In this document: positions 52,694 to 64,000 of the stretch, piece after piece | How positions within the stretch are numbered: position 1 is the stretch's first letter | Layout of the letters: each line of letters starts with the position of its first letter | Translations under genes and position numbers: made by a program | DNA from: Prorocentrum cordatum | Lineage: Eukaryota > Sar > Dinophyceae > Prorocentrales > Prorocentraceae | Assembly: GCA_963575745.1 (NCBI GenBank) | Contig: CAUYUJ010012069.1 | Span: forward strand, 62,001 to 126,000 | Length of the DNA: 64,000 nucleotides | Reading direction: 5' to 3' | The notes under the pieces: model-generated | What the model was told of the DNA's origin: nothing | The model's database searches: none | Seen by the model: the letters and a program-made list of their open reading frames with translations, nothing else

Positions 52694-53304
52694 GTGGGAG
52701 TCGTTGGGGCCCCTCGTGGTGTGAGTCGTTCGGCCCCATCGTCCTTGTGTGAGTCCTTCGGGCCCCTCTTCCTGGTGTGAGTCGTTCGGGCTCCTCGTGG
52801 TGTGAGTCGTTCGGGCCCCTCGTCCTGGTGTGAGCCGTTCGGGCTTCTCGTGGTTCGAGTCGTTCGGGCCTCTCGTCCTGGTGTGAGTCGTTCGGGCCCT
52901 TCTTCCTGGTGTGAGTCGTTCGGGCTCTTCGTGGTGTGAGTCGTTCGGGCTCTTCGTCCTGGTGTGAGTCGTTCGGGCTTCTCGTGGTATGAGTTGTTCG
53001 GGCCCCTCGTCCTGGTGTGAGTCGTTCGGGCCCCTCCTCCTGGTGTGACTCGTTCGGGCTCCTCGTGGTGTGAGTCGTTCGGGGCCCTCGTCGTGGTGTG
53101 AGTCGTTCGGGCTCCTCGTGGTGTGAGTCGTTCGGGCGCCTCGTCCTGGTGTGAGTCGTTCGGGCCCCTCCTTGTGGTGTGAGTCGTTCGGGCTCTTCGT
53201 GGTGTGAGTCGTTCGGGCCCCTCGTCCTGGTGTGAGTCGTTCGGGCTCCTCGTGGTGTGAGGCGTTCGGGCACCTCGTCCTGGTGCGAGTCGTTCGGGCC
53301 CCTC
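52694..53304 (+). repeat. Array of 29-30-bp GTGAGTCGTTCGGGCYCCTC units
   Basis: About 20 units alternating CTCGTCCTGGT and CTCGTGGT endings. The inverse array at 55835-56292 has almost the same sequence of variants, but the left array has extra units near its right end. Confidence 0.95.
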
Positions 53305-54414
<1,110 letters not shown>

Positions 54415-54983
54415 ATGTCTTTGGGAGCCTCTTGGAGGCCTTTTGGGGCGTCTTGGGGGCCTCTTGGCGGCCCCAGGGGCTTCTAGGAGCGTCTTGGGTG
54501 CCTTGGGGGAGCCTCTTCGGGCCTCTTGGGAGCCTCTTGGAGGCCGTTTGGGGCGTCTTGGGGGCCTCTTGGCGGTTCCAGGGGCTTCCAGGAGCGTCTT
54601 GGATGCATCGGGTGAGCTTCTTGGGGCCTCTTGGGGGCCTCTTGGGGGCATCTTGGGGGCCTCTTGGGTGCCTTTTGGGGCCTCTTGGGGCTCTTTGGGA
54701 GGGGTCTGGGAGGTATCTTGGGGCCATCTGTCGGGCGATCGATCACAGATGGGGCGAGCACTTTTCTCCTCCCCCCCGTCGGGGCCGCAATCCTCGAGAG
54801 GGGTGTCGAATTTTAGCCCTCCCAGGAGTCGAAAAAGACCCCTCCAACCACCCGCGGAACGCACTCTCCAGGCCCAGGGGGGGGGGGTAGGGGGAGGGGT
54901 GAACCCCTTCCCGAAAGGGAAGAAGGGGGTTGAGAACAGAGAGAGCTCGCTAAACCACTCACGCCCAAAGGGCTGGTGGGATT

Positions 54984-55284
54984 TGAATCTGCGTGTGGCG
55001 TCACTGTGCTGGGCCCCCCAGCAGGCCGCGAAAGTGGCGACAGTTTCACAGATCGCAGCCCCCCAAGGATGGCGAGGTCCCATTTGAATCCGCCGTGGGT
55101 ACCCACTGTGCTGGGCCCCCCAGCAGGCCTCGAAAGTGGCGACAGTTTCACAGATCGCAACCCCCCAGGGATGGCGAGGTCTCATTTGAGTCCGCCGTGG
55201 GTACCCACTGTGCTGGGCCCCCCAGCAGACCTCGAAAGTGGCGACAATTTCGCAGATCGCAGCCCCCCAGGGACGGCGAGGTCT
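54984..55284 (+). repeat. Three satellite units between the inverted copies
   Basis: ACTGTGCTGGGCCCCCCAGC occurs at about 55003, 55105 and 55206, each followed by CGAAAGTGGCGACARTTT and CAGATCGCARCCCCCCAGGG. It is the same satellite family as 57180-60250 but a distinct variant with TTTGAATCCGCCG. Confidence 0.85.
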
Positions 55285-55287
55285 AAT

Positions 55288-56306
55288 CCCACCAGCCCTT
55301 TGGGCGTGAGTGGTTTAGCGAGCTCTCTCTGTTCTCAACCCCCCTTCTTCCCCTTCGGGGAGGGGTTTACCCCTCCCCCTACCCCCTCCCCCTGGACCTG
55401 GAGAGGGCGTTTCGCGGGTGGTCAGAGAGTCCTTTTTCTATCCCTGGGAGGGCTAAAATTCGACACCCCTCACGAGGATCGTGGCCCCGACGGGGGTACT
55501 GACAAAAATGCTCGCCCCATCTGTGATCGATCGCCCCAAAGATGGCCCCAACAGGCCTCCAAGACGCTCCAAGAGGCGCCCAAGAGGGCCCCCGGACGCT
55601 CCCAAGAGGCTCAAAAGAGAGCCCAAGAGGCCCCTCTACGATCTCCAAGAGGCCTCCAAACTGCCTTGGATACGACTAGGCTCCCCCGAGGCACCCCAGA
55701 CGCTCCTGGAAGCCCCTGGGGCCGCCAAGAGGCCAGAGGCCCCCAAGACGCCCCAAACGGCCTCCAAGAGGCTCCCAAGAGGCCCGAAGAGGCTCCCCCA
55801 AGGCACCCAAGACGCTCCTAGAAGCCCCTGGGGCCCGAACGACTCACTCCAGGACGAGGCGCCCGAACGACTCACACCACGAGGAGCCCGAACGACTCAC
55901 ACCAGGACGAGGGCCCCGAACGACTCACACCACGAGGAGCCCGAACGACTCACACCAGGAGGAGGGGCCCGAACGACTCACACCAGGACGAGGGGCCCGA
56001 ACAACTCACACCACGAGAAGCCCGAACGACTCACACCAGGACGAAGAGCCCGAACGACTCACACCACGAAGAGCCCGAACGACTCACACCAGGAAGAAGG
56101 GCCCGAACGACTCACACCAGGACGAGAGGCCCGAACGACTCGAACCACGAGAAGCCCGAACGGCTCACACCAGGACGAGGGGCCCGAACGACTCACACCA
56201 CGAGGAGCCCGAACGACTCACACCAGGAAGAGGGGCCCGAAGGACTCACACAAGGACGATGGGGCCGAACGACTCACACCACGAGGGGCCCCAACGACTC
56301 CCACCA

Positions 56307-56348
<42 letters not shown>

Positions 56349-56375
56349 CGCCGCCTTCGTCGTCGTCGTCGTCGA

Positions 56376-56413
<38 letters not shown>

Positions 56414-56720
56414 TGGTCGTCGTCGTCGTTGCGGTCGATATCGTCGTCGTCGTCGGGTGCGTCGTCGTTGTTAGGATCATCGCTGTGGTCGTCGTCTCCG
56501 CTAAATCCCTCTTGCCTCCCACCGCTTTCTCTCCCTCCTCCTCCGCCTCGTCCTTCTCCCGCTCCCACCACAAGGAGGATGTACAAGGAGGCGGGGGGAA
56601 GGAGGAACAGGGGAGATATGCGGGGGCAAGCGGACACACGCCTGAAAAACACGACTGTCGGCATGCTTCGCAAGAGTTGCTGTTTTGAGATGGGCTGGTG
56701 GGGATACGCGAAGCGTAAAG
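55288..56720 (+). mobile_element. Array-carrying element, right copy of the inverted pair
   Basis: It starts CCACCAGCCCTTTGGGCG and ends CGCGAAGCGTAAAG before AATT. It holds the header, GGGCTAAAATTCGACACCCC, CCAAGAGGC minisatellite (about 55540-55830), the inverse 29-30-bp array (55835-56292), (GTC)n (56306-56410) and the GA/CT-rich end. It is highly similar to the left copy in inverse order. Left flank GTCTAAT and right flank AATTTGAATCC suggest a 3-bp AAT duplication of the satellite target. Confidence 0.75.
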
Positions 56721-56724
56721 AATT

Positions 56725-57179
56725 TGAATCCGCCGCGAGTGCAGACTGTGCTGGGCCCCCCAGCAGCCCTCGAAAGTGGCGACAGTTTCGCAGATCGCAG
56801 CCCCCCAGGGATGGCGAGGTCTAATTTGAATCCGCCGCGAGTGCAGACTGTGCTGGGCCCCCCAGCAGCCCTCGAAAGTGGCGACAGTTTCGCAGATCGC
56901 AGCCCCCCAGGGATGGCGACGAGCGAGGCGAAAGGCAAGGGGGAAGAGAGGGGCGGGAGGGGGCGGAAAGGAATGAAAGAAGGTTCGCGCGAGCAGTGCT
57001 CTATTCAAAACGAGAACCCAACGCAGGAGGGTTGGGAAAAAGAGACCCCTGATGCCAAACCCTTTCAGGAAATTACCCTGGCGACGTACCCAACCCCTGC
57101 GCAATGCGGGGCATGATTAGCTTGGGAGACGCTATACGGAGGTGATGACGTGACATGGGCGCATATACTTCTGCGAGCG
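56725..57179 (+). repeat. Satellite flank and head-motif region
   Basis: Two satellite units (GACTGTGCTGGGCCCCCCAG at about 56744 and 56846), then GGCGGGAGGGGGCGGAAAGG. The inverse head motif TTCAAAACGAGAACCCAACG lies at 57004. About 57050-57179 has no recognised feature. Confidence 0.7.
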
Positions 57180-60100
57180 GCATTCGTGAGGCTCGCAGCC
57201 CCCCAAGGATTGAGATGTCTCGCTCAGATCTGCGCGGTGCCTCGCTCCGCTGAACCCGTCACCAGCCTTCGGAAGTTGCGACGGTTTCGCAGATCGCAGC
57301 CCCCCAGGGACGGCGAGGCTCCGCTCATATCTGCGCGGTGCCTCACTCCGCAGGACCCACCAGCAGCCCTCGAAAAGGGGACAATTTCGCAGATCACAGC
57401 CCCCCAGGCACGGCGAGGTCCCGCTCAGATCTGCGCGGTGCCTCTCACCGCAGGACCCACCAGCAGCCCTCGAAAGTGGCGATAGTTTCGCAGATAGCAG
57501 CCCCTCAGAGACGGCGAGGTCCCGCTCAGATCTGCGCGGTGCCTCACTCCGCCGGACCCACCTCCAGCCCTCGAAAGTGGCGACGGTTTCGCAGATAGCA
57601 GCCCCTCAAGGACGGCGAGGTCTATCTCAGATCTGCGCGGTGCCTCACTCCGCTGGACCCACCTGCAGCCCTCGAAAGTGGCGACGGTTTCGCAGATAGC
57701 AGCCCCCCAGAGACGGCGAGGTCCCGCTCAGACCTGCGCAGTGCCTCACTCCGCTGGACCCGCCAGCAGCCTTCGAAAGCGGCTGCAGTTCCGCAGATCG
57801 CTGTGCTGCCCCCCCAAGCAGCCCTCGAAAGTTGCGACGGTTTCGCAGATCGCAGTCCCCCAAGGACGGCGAGGTCCCGCTCAGATCTGCGCGGTGCCTC
57901 ACTCCGCAGGACCCACCAGCAGCCCTCGAAAGTGGCGACAATTTCGCAGATCGCAGCCCCCCAGGGACGGCGAGGTCCCGCTCAGATCTGCGCGGTGCCT
58001 CTCACCGCAGGACCCACCAGCAGCCCTCGAAAGTGGCGACGGTTCCGCAGATCGCAGCCCCCCAGGGACGGCGAGGTCCCGCTCAGATCTGCGCGGTGCC
58101 TCGCTCCGCAGGACCCACCAGCAGCCCTCGAAAGTGGCGACGGTTTCGCAGATCGCAGCCCCCCAGGGACGGCGAGGTCTACCTCAGATCTGCGCGGTGC
58201 CTCACTCCGCAGGACCCCCAAGCAGCCCTCGAAAGTGACGACAATTTCGCAGATAGCAGCCCCCCAGGCCGCAGGACCCACCAGCAGTCCTCGAAAGTGG
58301 CGACGGTTTCGCAGATCGCAGCCCCCCAGGGACGGCGAGGTCTACCTCAGATCTGCGCGGTGCCTCGCTCCGCTGGACCCACCAGCAGCGCTCGAAAGTG
58401 GCGACGGTTTCGCAGATCGCAGCCCCCCAGAGACGGCGAGGTCCTGCTCAGATCTGCGCAGTGCCTCACTCCGCTGGACCCGCCACCAGCCTTCGAAAGC
58501 GGCGACAGTTTCGCAGATCGCAGACCCCCAGGGACGGCGAGGTCTACCTCAGATATGCGCAATGCCTCACTCCGCAGGACCCACCAGCAGCCCTCGAAAC
58601 TGGCGACGGTTTCGCAGATCGCAGCCCCCCAAGGACGGCGAGGTCTACCTCAGGTCTGCGCGGTGCCTCACTCCGCAGGACCCACCAGCAGCCCTCGAAA
58701 GTGGCGACAATTTCGCAGATCGCAGCCCCCCAGGGACGGCGAGGTCCCGCTCAGATCTGCGCGGTGCCTCACTCCGCAGGACCCACCAGCAGTCCTCGAA
58801 AGTGGTGACGGTTTCGCAGATCGCAGCCCCCCAGGGACGGCGAGGTCTACCTCAGATCTGCGCGGTGCCCCACTCCGCAGGACCCACCAGCAACCCTCGA
58901 AAGTGGCGACGGTTTCGCAGATCGCAGCCCCCCTGAGACGGCGAGGTCTACCTCAGATCTGCGCGGTGCCTGGCCCCGCTGGACCCACCAGAAGCGCTCG
59001 AAAATGGCGACGGTTTCGCAGATCGCAGCCCCCCAGAGACGGCGAGGTCTACCTCAGATCTGCGCAGTGCCTCACTCCGCTGGACCCACCAGCAGCCCTC
59101 GAAAGTGGCGACGGTTTCGCAGATCGCAGCCCCCCAGGGACGGCGAGGTCTACATCAGATCTGCGCGGTGCCTCACTCCGCAAGACCCACCAGCAGCCCT
59201 CGAAAGTGGCGTCAGTTTCGCAGATCGCAGCCCCCCAGGCACGGCGAGGTCCCGCTCAGATCTGCGCGGTGCCTCTCTCCGCAGGACCCACCAGCAACCC
59301 TCGAAAGTTGCGACGGTTTCGCAGATCGCAGCCCCCCAGAGACGGCGAGGTCCTGCTCAGATCTGCGCAGTGCCTCACTCCGCTGGACCCGCCACCAGCC
59401 TTCGAAAGCGGCGACAGTTTCGCAGATCGCAGACCCCCAGGGACGGCGAGGTCTACCTCAGATCTGCGCGGTGCCTCACTCCACAGGACCCACCAGCAGC
59501 CCTCGAAAAACTGGCGACGGTTTCGCAGATCGCAGCCCCCCAGGGACGGCGAGGTCTACCTCAGATCTGCGCGGTGCCTCACTCCGCAGGACCCACCAGC
59601 AGCCCTCGAAAGTGGCGACGGTTTCGCAGATCGCAGCCCCCCAGAGACGGCGAGGTCTACCTCAGATCTGCGCGGTGCCTCGCTCCGCAGGACCCACCAC
59701 CAGTCCTCGAAAGTGGCGACGGCTTCGCAGATCGCAGCCCAACAGGGACGGCGAGGTCTTCCTCAGATCTGCGCGGTGCCCCACTCCGCTGGACCCACCA
59801 ACAGCCCTCGAAAGCGGCGACAATTTCGCAGATCGCACCACCCCAGGGGCGGCGAGGTCCCGCTCAGATCTGCGCGGTCCCTCACACCGCAGGACCCACC
59901 AGCAACCCTCGAAACCGGCGACGGTTTCGCAGATCGCAGCCCCCCAAGGACGGCGAGGTCTACCCCAGATTTGCGCGGTGCCTCACTCCACAGGACCCAC
60001 CAGCAGCCCTCGAAAGTGGCGACAGTTTCGCAGATCGCAGCCCCCCAGGGACGGCGAAGTCCCGCTCAGATCTGCGCGGTGCCTCTCACCGCAGGACCAA

Positions 60101-60255
60101 CCAGCAGCCCTCGAAAGTGGCGACAATGTTTTCAGATCGCAGCCTCCCAGGGACGGCGAGGTCTACCTCAGATCTGCGCGGTGCCTCACTCCGCAGGACC
60201 CACCAGCAGCCCTCGAAAGTGGCGATGGTTTCGCAGATCGCAGCCCCCCAGGGAC
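57180..60255 (+). repeat. 101-bp satellite array
   Basis: About 30 units of CCTCGAAAGTGGCGACGGTT, TCGCAGATCGCAGCCCCCCA, GGGACGGCGAGGTCTACCTC, AGATCTGCGCGGTGCCTCAC and TCCGCAGGACCCACCAGCAG. Period 101 bp with rare indels (for example a deleted half unit at about 58260). All three forward frames are open for long distances because the unit contains no stop in any frame, giving a frame of 877 codons. I do not consider this coding. Confidence 0.95.
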
Positions 60256-60429
60256 GGCGAAGAGAGGGCAGGAGGCGAGAGGAGGCGGGAGGCGGGAGGA
60301 GGAGGAGGGACGCGACCACAGCGCTCTATTCAAAACGAATACCCAATCAAGGAGGGTTGGGGAAAAACAGAAAGGACCCAAAACCCAAAAGACCCGAGGC
60401 GGGGGAAGCGGAGCCGACACAAAAAAGAA
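60256..60429 (-). repeat. Inverse head motif and flank of the 101-bp array
   Basis: GGA-rich sequence is followed by CTATTCAAAACGAATACCCA and GGAGGGTTGGGGAAAAAC (60327-60367), the inverse of the head seen at 25647 and 28532. A similar sequence ends the region right of the element at 57004. Confidence 0.7.
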
Positions 60430-60560
60430 ACAATTCGCCGGCCCAACGGGCCAGAGGCGTGCTAAGATCTCCGGTAACCGGTTAACAGAAATTCTAGTTC
60501 GCGCGCGCTGGGCGGCCCCTGGGGGTTCCCCGGCGAAAAGCACCCCGACCGCAGCCCGGG
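60430..60560 (+). mobile_element. 373-bp element, partial copy C
   Basis: AATTCGCCGGCCCAACGGGC, CAGAGGCGTGCTAAGATCTC and CGGTAACCGGTTAACAG match copy B from its first base, diverging after about 60530 (GGGTTCCCCGGCGAAAAGCA). The minisatellite that follows differs in detail. Confidence 0.7.
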
Positions 60561-60589
60561 AACTACTACTCAGAGATAGTTTCCCTCCT

Positions 60590-61130
60590 GGGTGCGGCCT
60601 TCCACGCCCCCCGGAGCGCGCCAAGAGGGCCAAAAGAGGCCCCCAAGACGGTCCAAGAGGGCTCCGAATCACCGAACGATCGGCCCAAGACGCCCAACAC
60701 GGCGTCAAGACGGCCCAAGAAGCCTCCAAGACGTCCCAAGAGAGCCCCGACCCTTCCCAAGAGAGCCCCAAGAGGCACAAATCAATGACTTCCAATCGGT
60801 TTGTGAAGGTTTTTGGCTTCCTGCCGTTTCGCCTTTCCGACGCTCCAAGACGGCCCAAGAGGCACCCAAGACCACCCCAAGACGGCCCAAAAGGCCCCCA
60901 AGAGAGCCCCAAGACCGCCCAAGAGGGCCCCAAGGCAGCCTAAAAGGCGCCCAAGAGGGCCCCAAGAGAGCCCCAAGATGGGCCCAGGATGGAGACCACG
61001 AGCCGAAAATCCGAGCCTTCTGCTCCAAGAGGCCTCCAGGACGCCCCAAAAAGGCCCCCAAGAGGCCCGAAGAGGCGCCAAGAGGCCCGAAAGAGACCCC
61101 AAAAGGCCCCAAAACGGAGCCCCAAGAGTT
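60590..61130 (+). repeat. CCAAGA minisatellite
   Basis: GCCCAAGAGGGCCCCAAGAG-like degenerate words, with one unique stretch around 60775-60845. Pro/Arg/Lys-rich frames are compositional. Confidence 0.85.
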
Positions 61131-61800
61131 GGGTGCGTCTGACGCGGCAGGACTGTGGGGGGGGGCCAAAACCACATCAAGAGGAAACGTCAAGAGGAAA
61201 CCCCAAACCACATCAAGAGAGGCCCCCCAAATCGCATCAAGAGGGGCCGAAAACCGCATCAAGACGGGCCCGAAAAATCAATCAAGAGGGGCTCCCAACT
61301 CAGTCTGTCAAGATGCTCTTGACCGAGACAAACGTACGTCAAGACAGAACTTACGAGCGCGAGGCAGTCAAGACCACCCCCCATCCGAAACTGAAGCTCC
61401 CAGGGGCCCCACTCGGCCCAACAGCCCGAACGTATAACTGCCCCACTGCCCAACAACCCAACCTGCCGAAGTGCCCAAGCGCCCAAACTGCCCAACCCCC
61501 CAGCCCCCCAAATGCCCGACCTGAGCCGAACTTACTGAATAATAGTAGGAGGGGTGATGGAGGAGGGAGGGGAGTACAGGGGGCGGGCGGGACAGGAGGG
61601 GGAAAGCATTAAGAGGGATAAGGGCGAACGGGGAACACCATGAAAGTGGGAGGAAGAAGTCGGCGGACATTGAGGATGGCGGTAAATTGGATTCCAGGCG
61701 AGGGTTGAGAGGGCGCGAGGGGAGGAAGAACAAGGGGAGGAGGAGAGAAACGATGAGGATGGGCAGGGGGGGCGAGGGGAGGAGCACGTTATCTTAGAAC
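61131..61800 (+). repeat. CATCAAGAGG short repeats, then A/C-rich and GGA-rich sequence
   Basis: ACATCAAGAGGAAAC and GCATCAAGAGGGGCC at about 61168-61300 (loose 33-36-bp period), GCCCAACAACCCAACC words at about 61420-61510, and purine-rich sequence from 61540. No gene. Confidence 0.7.
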
Positions 61801-62540
61801 TGTTTCCTCCTGTGGTTGGCCCGTCGAGGATGCGATGCAATGCTATGCAATGGCATAGCATACGGACACATGCATTTCAAACCGTGTTATGGGATATGCG
61901 CTACTACGTTGGGCTATGGTATGCTATGATACACCGTGGTATGCGATGCCATGCGATGCTATGCGATGCAGCGCAGCGGCGTGATATATGACAGCGCTGT
62001 GCTATATGCGTTGCGATGCGACGTGGTCGAGGCCAGCGACGGGGTGGGCCAGGACGGAGAGGAGGGAGACGAGAGGGGTGGAAATGAAGCCCGATGGGGG
62101 TACGAGAGAGGGAGTGTGCGTGAGGGAGGAGAGGGATGGCAAGAGATAGAGGGAGGGAGGTAAAGGAGAGGAGGGCGGAGAAGGGAGGGAGGAGGGAGGG
62201 AGACAGGAAAGACGAGGGGAGAACAAGATGAGAGATATATGAAATATGAGGGGGGATGGATCTAAGAAGGAGGAGGGATACGGAGATGGGGGAAATGGTG
62301 GGGAGGATGGGGGAACGGAAATAGGAGCATAGAGATAACATACATGATTTAAGAGGGGAGGGTTAGGAGGGCACTAATATGTATATGATGGTGCCACGTG
62401 GCGTGCGATGCTATGCTACCCCATGCTGTGCTATGCGGCTTTACCCATTCACCCAAGAATCGCAACGCAATGCAACGCAACGCAGCACAGTGCTCCGCAC
62501 GATACGCAATACAATGCAATGCAATGCTCTGCGATGCGCA
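61801..62540. repeat. ATGCR pentanucleotide repeats with GGA-rich middle
   Basis: GATGCAATGCTATGCAATGG and TATGCGATGCAGCGCAGCGG at about 61830-62025, and CGCAATGCAACGCAACGCAG with ATGCAATGCAATGCTCTGCG at about 62460-62540. Between, 62040-62330 is GGGAGGAGG-rich. No gene. Confidence 0.85.
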
Positions 62541-62833
62541 GCTCAGGCGGCGACTCGGGCGAAAGCCCTGATATTGATATAGGGGCGAGCTCGACAGAGC
62601 TTGTATATTATATGGCGGACTCGGCGAAAGCCGTTCTACAGATGATGACGACATGGATGCGATATCAAATTGTGTTGCACTCCGCGCGCAGGCTGCGCGC
62701 AAATCTCTTTGAAGAAAGTTCTTCTCCAGGCGGCGCCTGCGGCCTGGCGCCGTCTGCCGCCTGGAGCCCGCGCGGCCGACTGCACGCTCAGTACGGCCTC
62801 GTCGCGCTCCCCGTGCCACGCTGCGTGGCGCGC
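62541..62833. other. 3' flank of the terminal gene
   Basis: About 290 bp between the pentanucleotide repeat and the stop of the minus-strand coding sequence. It starts with GGCGACTCGGGCGAAAGCC, repeated as GGACTCGGCGAAAGCC at about 62615. No polyadenylation signal can be relied on in dinoflagellates. Confidence 0.4.
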
Positions 62834-64000
62834 CTACGTCTGCCGCAGGCGCCTCCTCTTGCCCCCGATGCTCGCATCGGGCTCGCTCTTCATCGACGTG
62901 CCGCCGTCCGTGATCGGGGGCGCCGCCTGCTGCTGCTGCTGCTGCTGCTGCGGCTGCTGCGCAGTCCCCTGCGCGCCCTCCGCCAAGTGCTCCAGCTCGC
63001 TGACGAACGCCGCTGGCACCCCGTCGCTGAGCAGGCCCGAGTTGCGGTACTTCTTGAGGTAGTCGTTGGCCATGGTGGCCGTGTGCACCGACGATGTCAT
63101 CGTCAGCAGGTCGATGCCCTCGACGATCACGCTCGCCTTCTGCGCTTTCTGCAAAGCCGCGGTCGCGAGGGCCACCGACTGACAGGTGACCTCGTGGTCC
63201 TGGAGGCGGGGCACGATGGCGAGCTCCTTCGCCTTCGTGCAGAGGTCGGCGATGAAGTTGTACAACTTGTTGTTGGCCTCCACCGTCGCCGAAGTCTTCC
63301 CCCTGAGGAGCTTGGAGGCGATGGCGTGAACGAACTTATCCTCGCGGAACGCCGCCTCCCAAGTCGGCGTCGCTTGGCGGCGCGCCTCGGCCTCGCGCAC
63401 CAGGGCGCCCGCGAACACCTCCAGCAGCTTCGTCGTGCAGCGGCCGCCGAACTTCGACATCAGTTGCACCCACTCGCGGAGGACGCCGATCGAGACGGGC
63501 GAGACCAACGCCATGCCCTCGGCCCTCACGGTCGACGGGGAAGTCACGCACTTCTCCAGGCGCACGATGGTCTTGCCGAACGCGCGCAGCATATCAGAAA
63601 TCCCTCCGAGGGCGAGGTCCGATGACATGTCCTGCACGGTTGGCTTCAGGAGGATCGCGTGCAAGAGCGCCGCGTTGTGCGCAAGGCCCCTCGCGGCGCA
63701 GAAGACCTGCAAGAACTCGCTGGCCACGTCGACGGGCACTTGAGCCGTGGTCGGCGCAACGCCGCTGCTGCCGCGGCCCTGCACCTCCATGTCGAAGAAT
63801 GGGACCTCGGCGCTCCTGGCAAACTTCATCAGCGCACCGTAGTACATGTTGCACGAGTAACCCTGGAAAGGCGGCTCCTCGTCGTCGCCGCTCGGGGGGA
63901 TCTCGTCGCCGTACGCTCGCATCTCCTCCATGCTGTCGGACTGGAGCAGGTGGTCGATCAAGGCGTCGTTCGCGCTGCTGTCGAGGATGTCGGGGTGAAC
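62834..64000 (-). CDS. Hypothetical helical protein with C-terminal poly-Gln and basic motif, partial
   Basis: The frame is open from the right edge (VHPDILDSSANDALIDHLLQ at 64000-63941) to a stop at 62834, about 388 codons, with no lesion and no repeat. It is predicted mostly helical. Landmarks are QGYSCNMYYGALMKFARSAE and VPFFDME; DVASEFLQVFCAARGLAHNA; LREWVQLMSKFGGRCTTKLL; KTSATVEANNKLYNFIADLC; and VATAALQKAQ-like helices. Near the end is a Gln run encoded by (CAG)n (62929-62960), then SEPDASIGGKRRRLRQT, a basic end that could act as a nuclear localisation signal. I do not recognise the family. The uniform high-GC codons and lack of lesions make it the best candidate for an expressed gene here. 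The start is outside the window. A retroelement ORF1 cannot be excluded. Confidence 0.75.
   Translation of the reverse strand, partial: VHPDILDSSANDALIDHLLQSDSMEEMRAYGDEIPPSGDDEEPPFQGYSCNMYYGALMKFARSAEVPFFDMEVQGRGSSGVAPTTAQVPVDVASEFLQVFCAARGLAHNAALLHAILLKPTVQDMSSDLALGGISDMLRAFGKTIVRLEKCVTSPSTVRAEGMALVSPVSIGVLREWVQLMSKFGGRCTTKLLEVFAGALVREAEARRQATPTWEAAFREDKFVHAIASKLLRGKTSATVEANNKLYNFIADLCTKAKELAIVPRLQDHEVTCQSVALATAALQKAQKASVIVEGIDLLTMTSSVHTATMANDYLKKYRNSGLLSDGVPAAFVSELEHLAEGAQGTAQQPQQQQQQQQAAPPITDGGTSMKSEPDASIGGKRRRLRQT
62929..62960. repeat. (CTG/CAG)n in coding sequence
   Basis: CTGCTGCTGCTG on the plus strand encodes the Gln run of the minus-strand gene. It is likely length-polymorphic. Confidence 0.9.

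Noticed and set aside
57180-60485. Very long plus-strand open frames (up to 877 codons) as candidate repeat proteins
   Set aside because: They lie wholly in a 101-bp satellite, start and end at array edges, and the same sequence is open in all three frames, so the openness comes from the unit rather than from selection on a protein.

Overview
This window looks like nuclear DNA of a dinoflagellate. It is GC-rich and built mostly from tandem arrays (periods 18, 21, about 80, 90, 101, about 130 and about 138 bp) and simple repeats. What coding sequence exists is mostly retroelement-derived and broken by stops and frameshifts. The ORF1/RT/tyrosine-recombinase element, the LINE with a zinc-finger tail and the DSSP-type multicopy gene match protein families I remember from dinoflagellate genomes. 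That placement is recollection, not a search. I cannot name the species. I see no rRNA, tRNA, CRISPR array or prokaryotic operon.

Layout. 1-5762 (-): remains of one long multicopy gene of unknown function. 6118-7005: GT and GGA simple repeats. 7006-9763 (+): 5'-truncated retroelement with reverse transcriptase (RT), RNase H and a cytosine-C5-methyltransferase-like tail. 9774-12341: small direct repeats and an 18-bp-unit fold-back. 12342-17362 (-): a coiled-coil/Cys-rich gene split by a 2.56-kb insertion that carries a CCAAGA minisatellite and is flanked by 13-bp direct repeats. 17723-22614: more minisatellite blocks. 22615-31718 (-): a decayed LINE (AP-endonuclease, RT, zinc finger, methyltransferase-like domain) interrupted at 25640-30060 by a block of 90-bp satellite. 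32261-47900: a higher-order repeat domain with repeated single-copy-like blocks, 21-bp CTTCGTGGCCCC arrays and GTT/CAA tracts. 35547-41513 (-): inside that domain, a nearly complete element with ORF1, RT, RNase H, tyrosine recombinase and methyltransferase. 47262-51332: a 373-bp element in inverted copies. 52284-56720: two inverted copies of an array-carrying element, one with a 1.1-kb TAG tract. 57180-60250: 101-bp satellite. 60430-62540: third copy of the 373-bp element's core and minisatellites. 62834-64000 (-): the only clearly intact coding sequence, running off the right edge.

The main biological signal is that three unrelated retroelement lineages here each carry a methyltransferase-like domain. 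A second theme is a set of insertions that carry tandem arrays, share end motifs, and interrupt genes, retroelements and other arrays. Domain names rest on motifs read by eye and on remembered families. No similarity search was possible.
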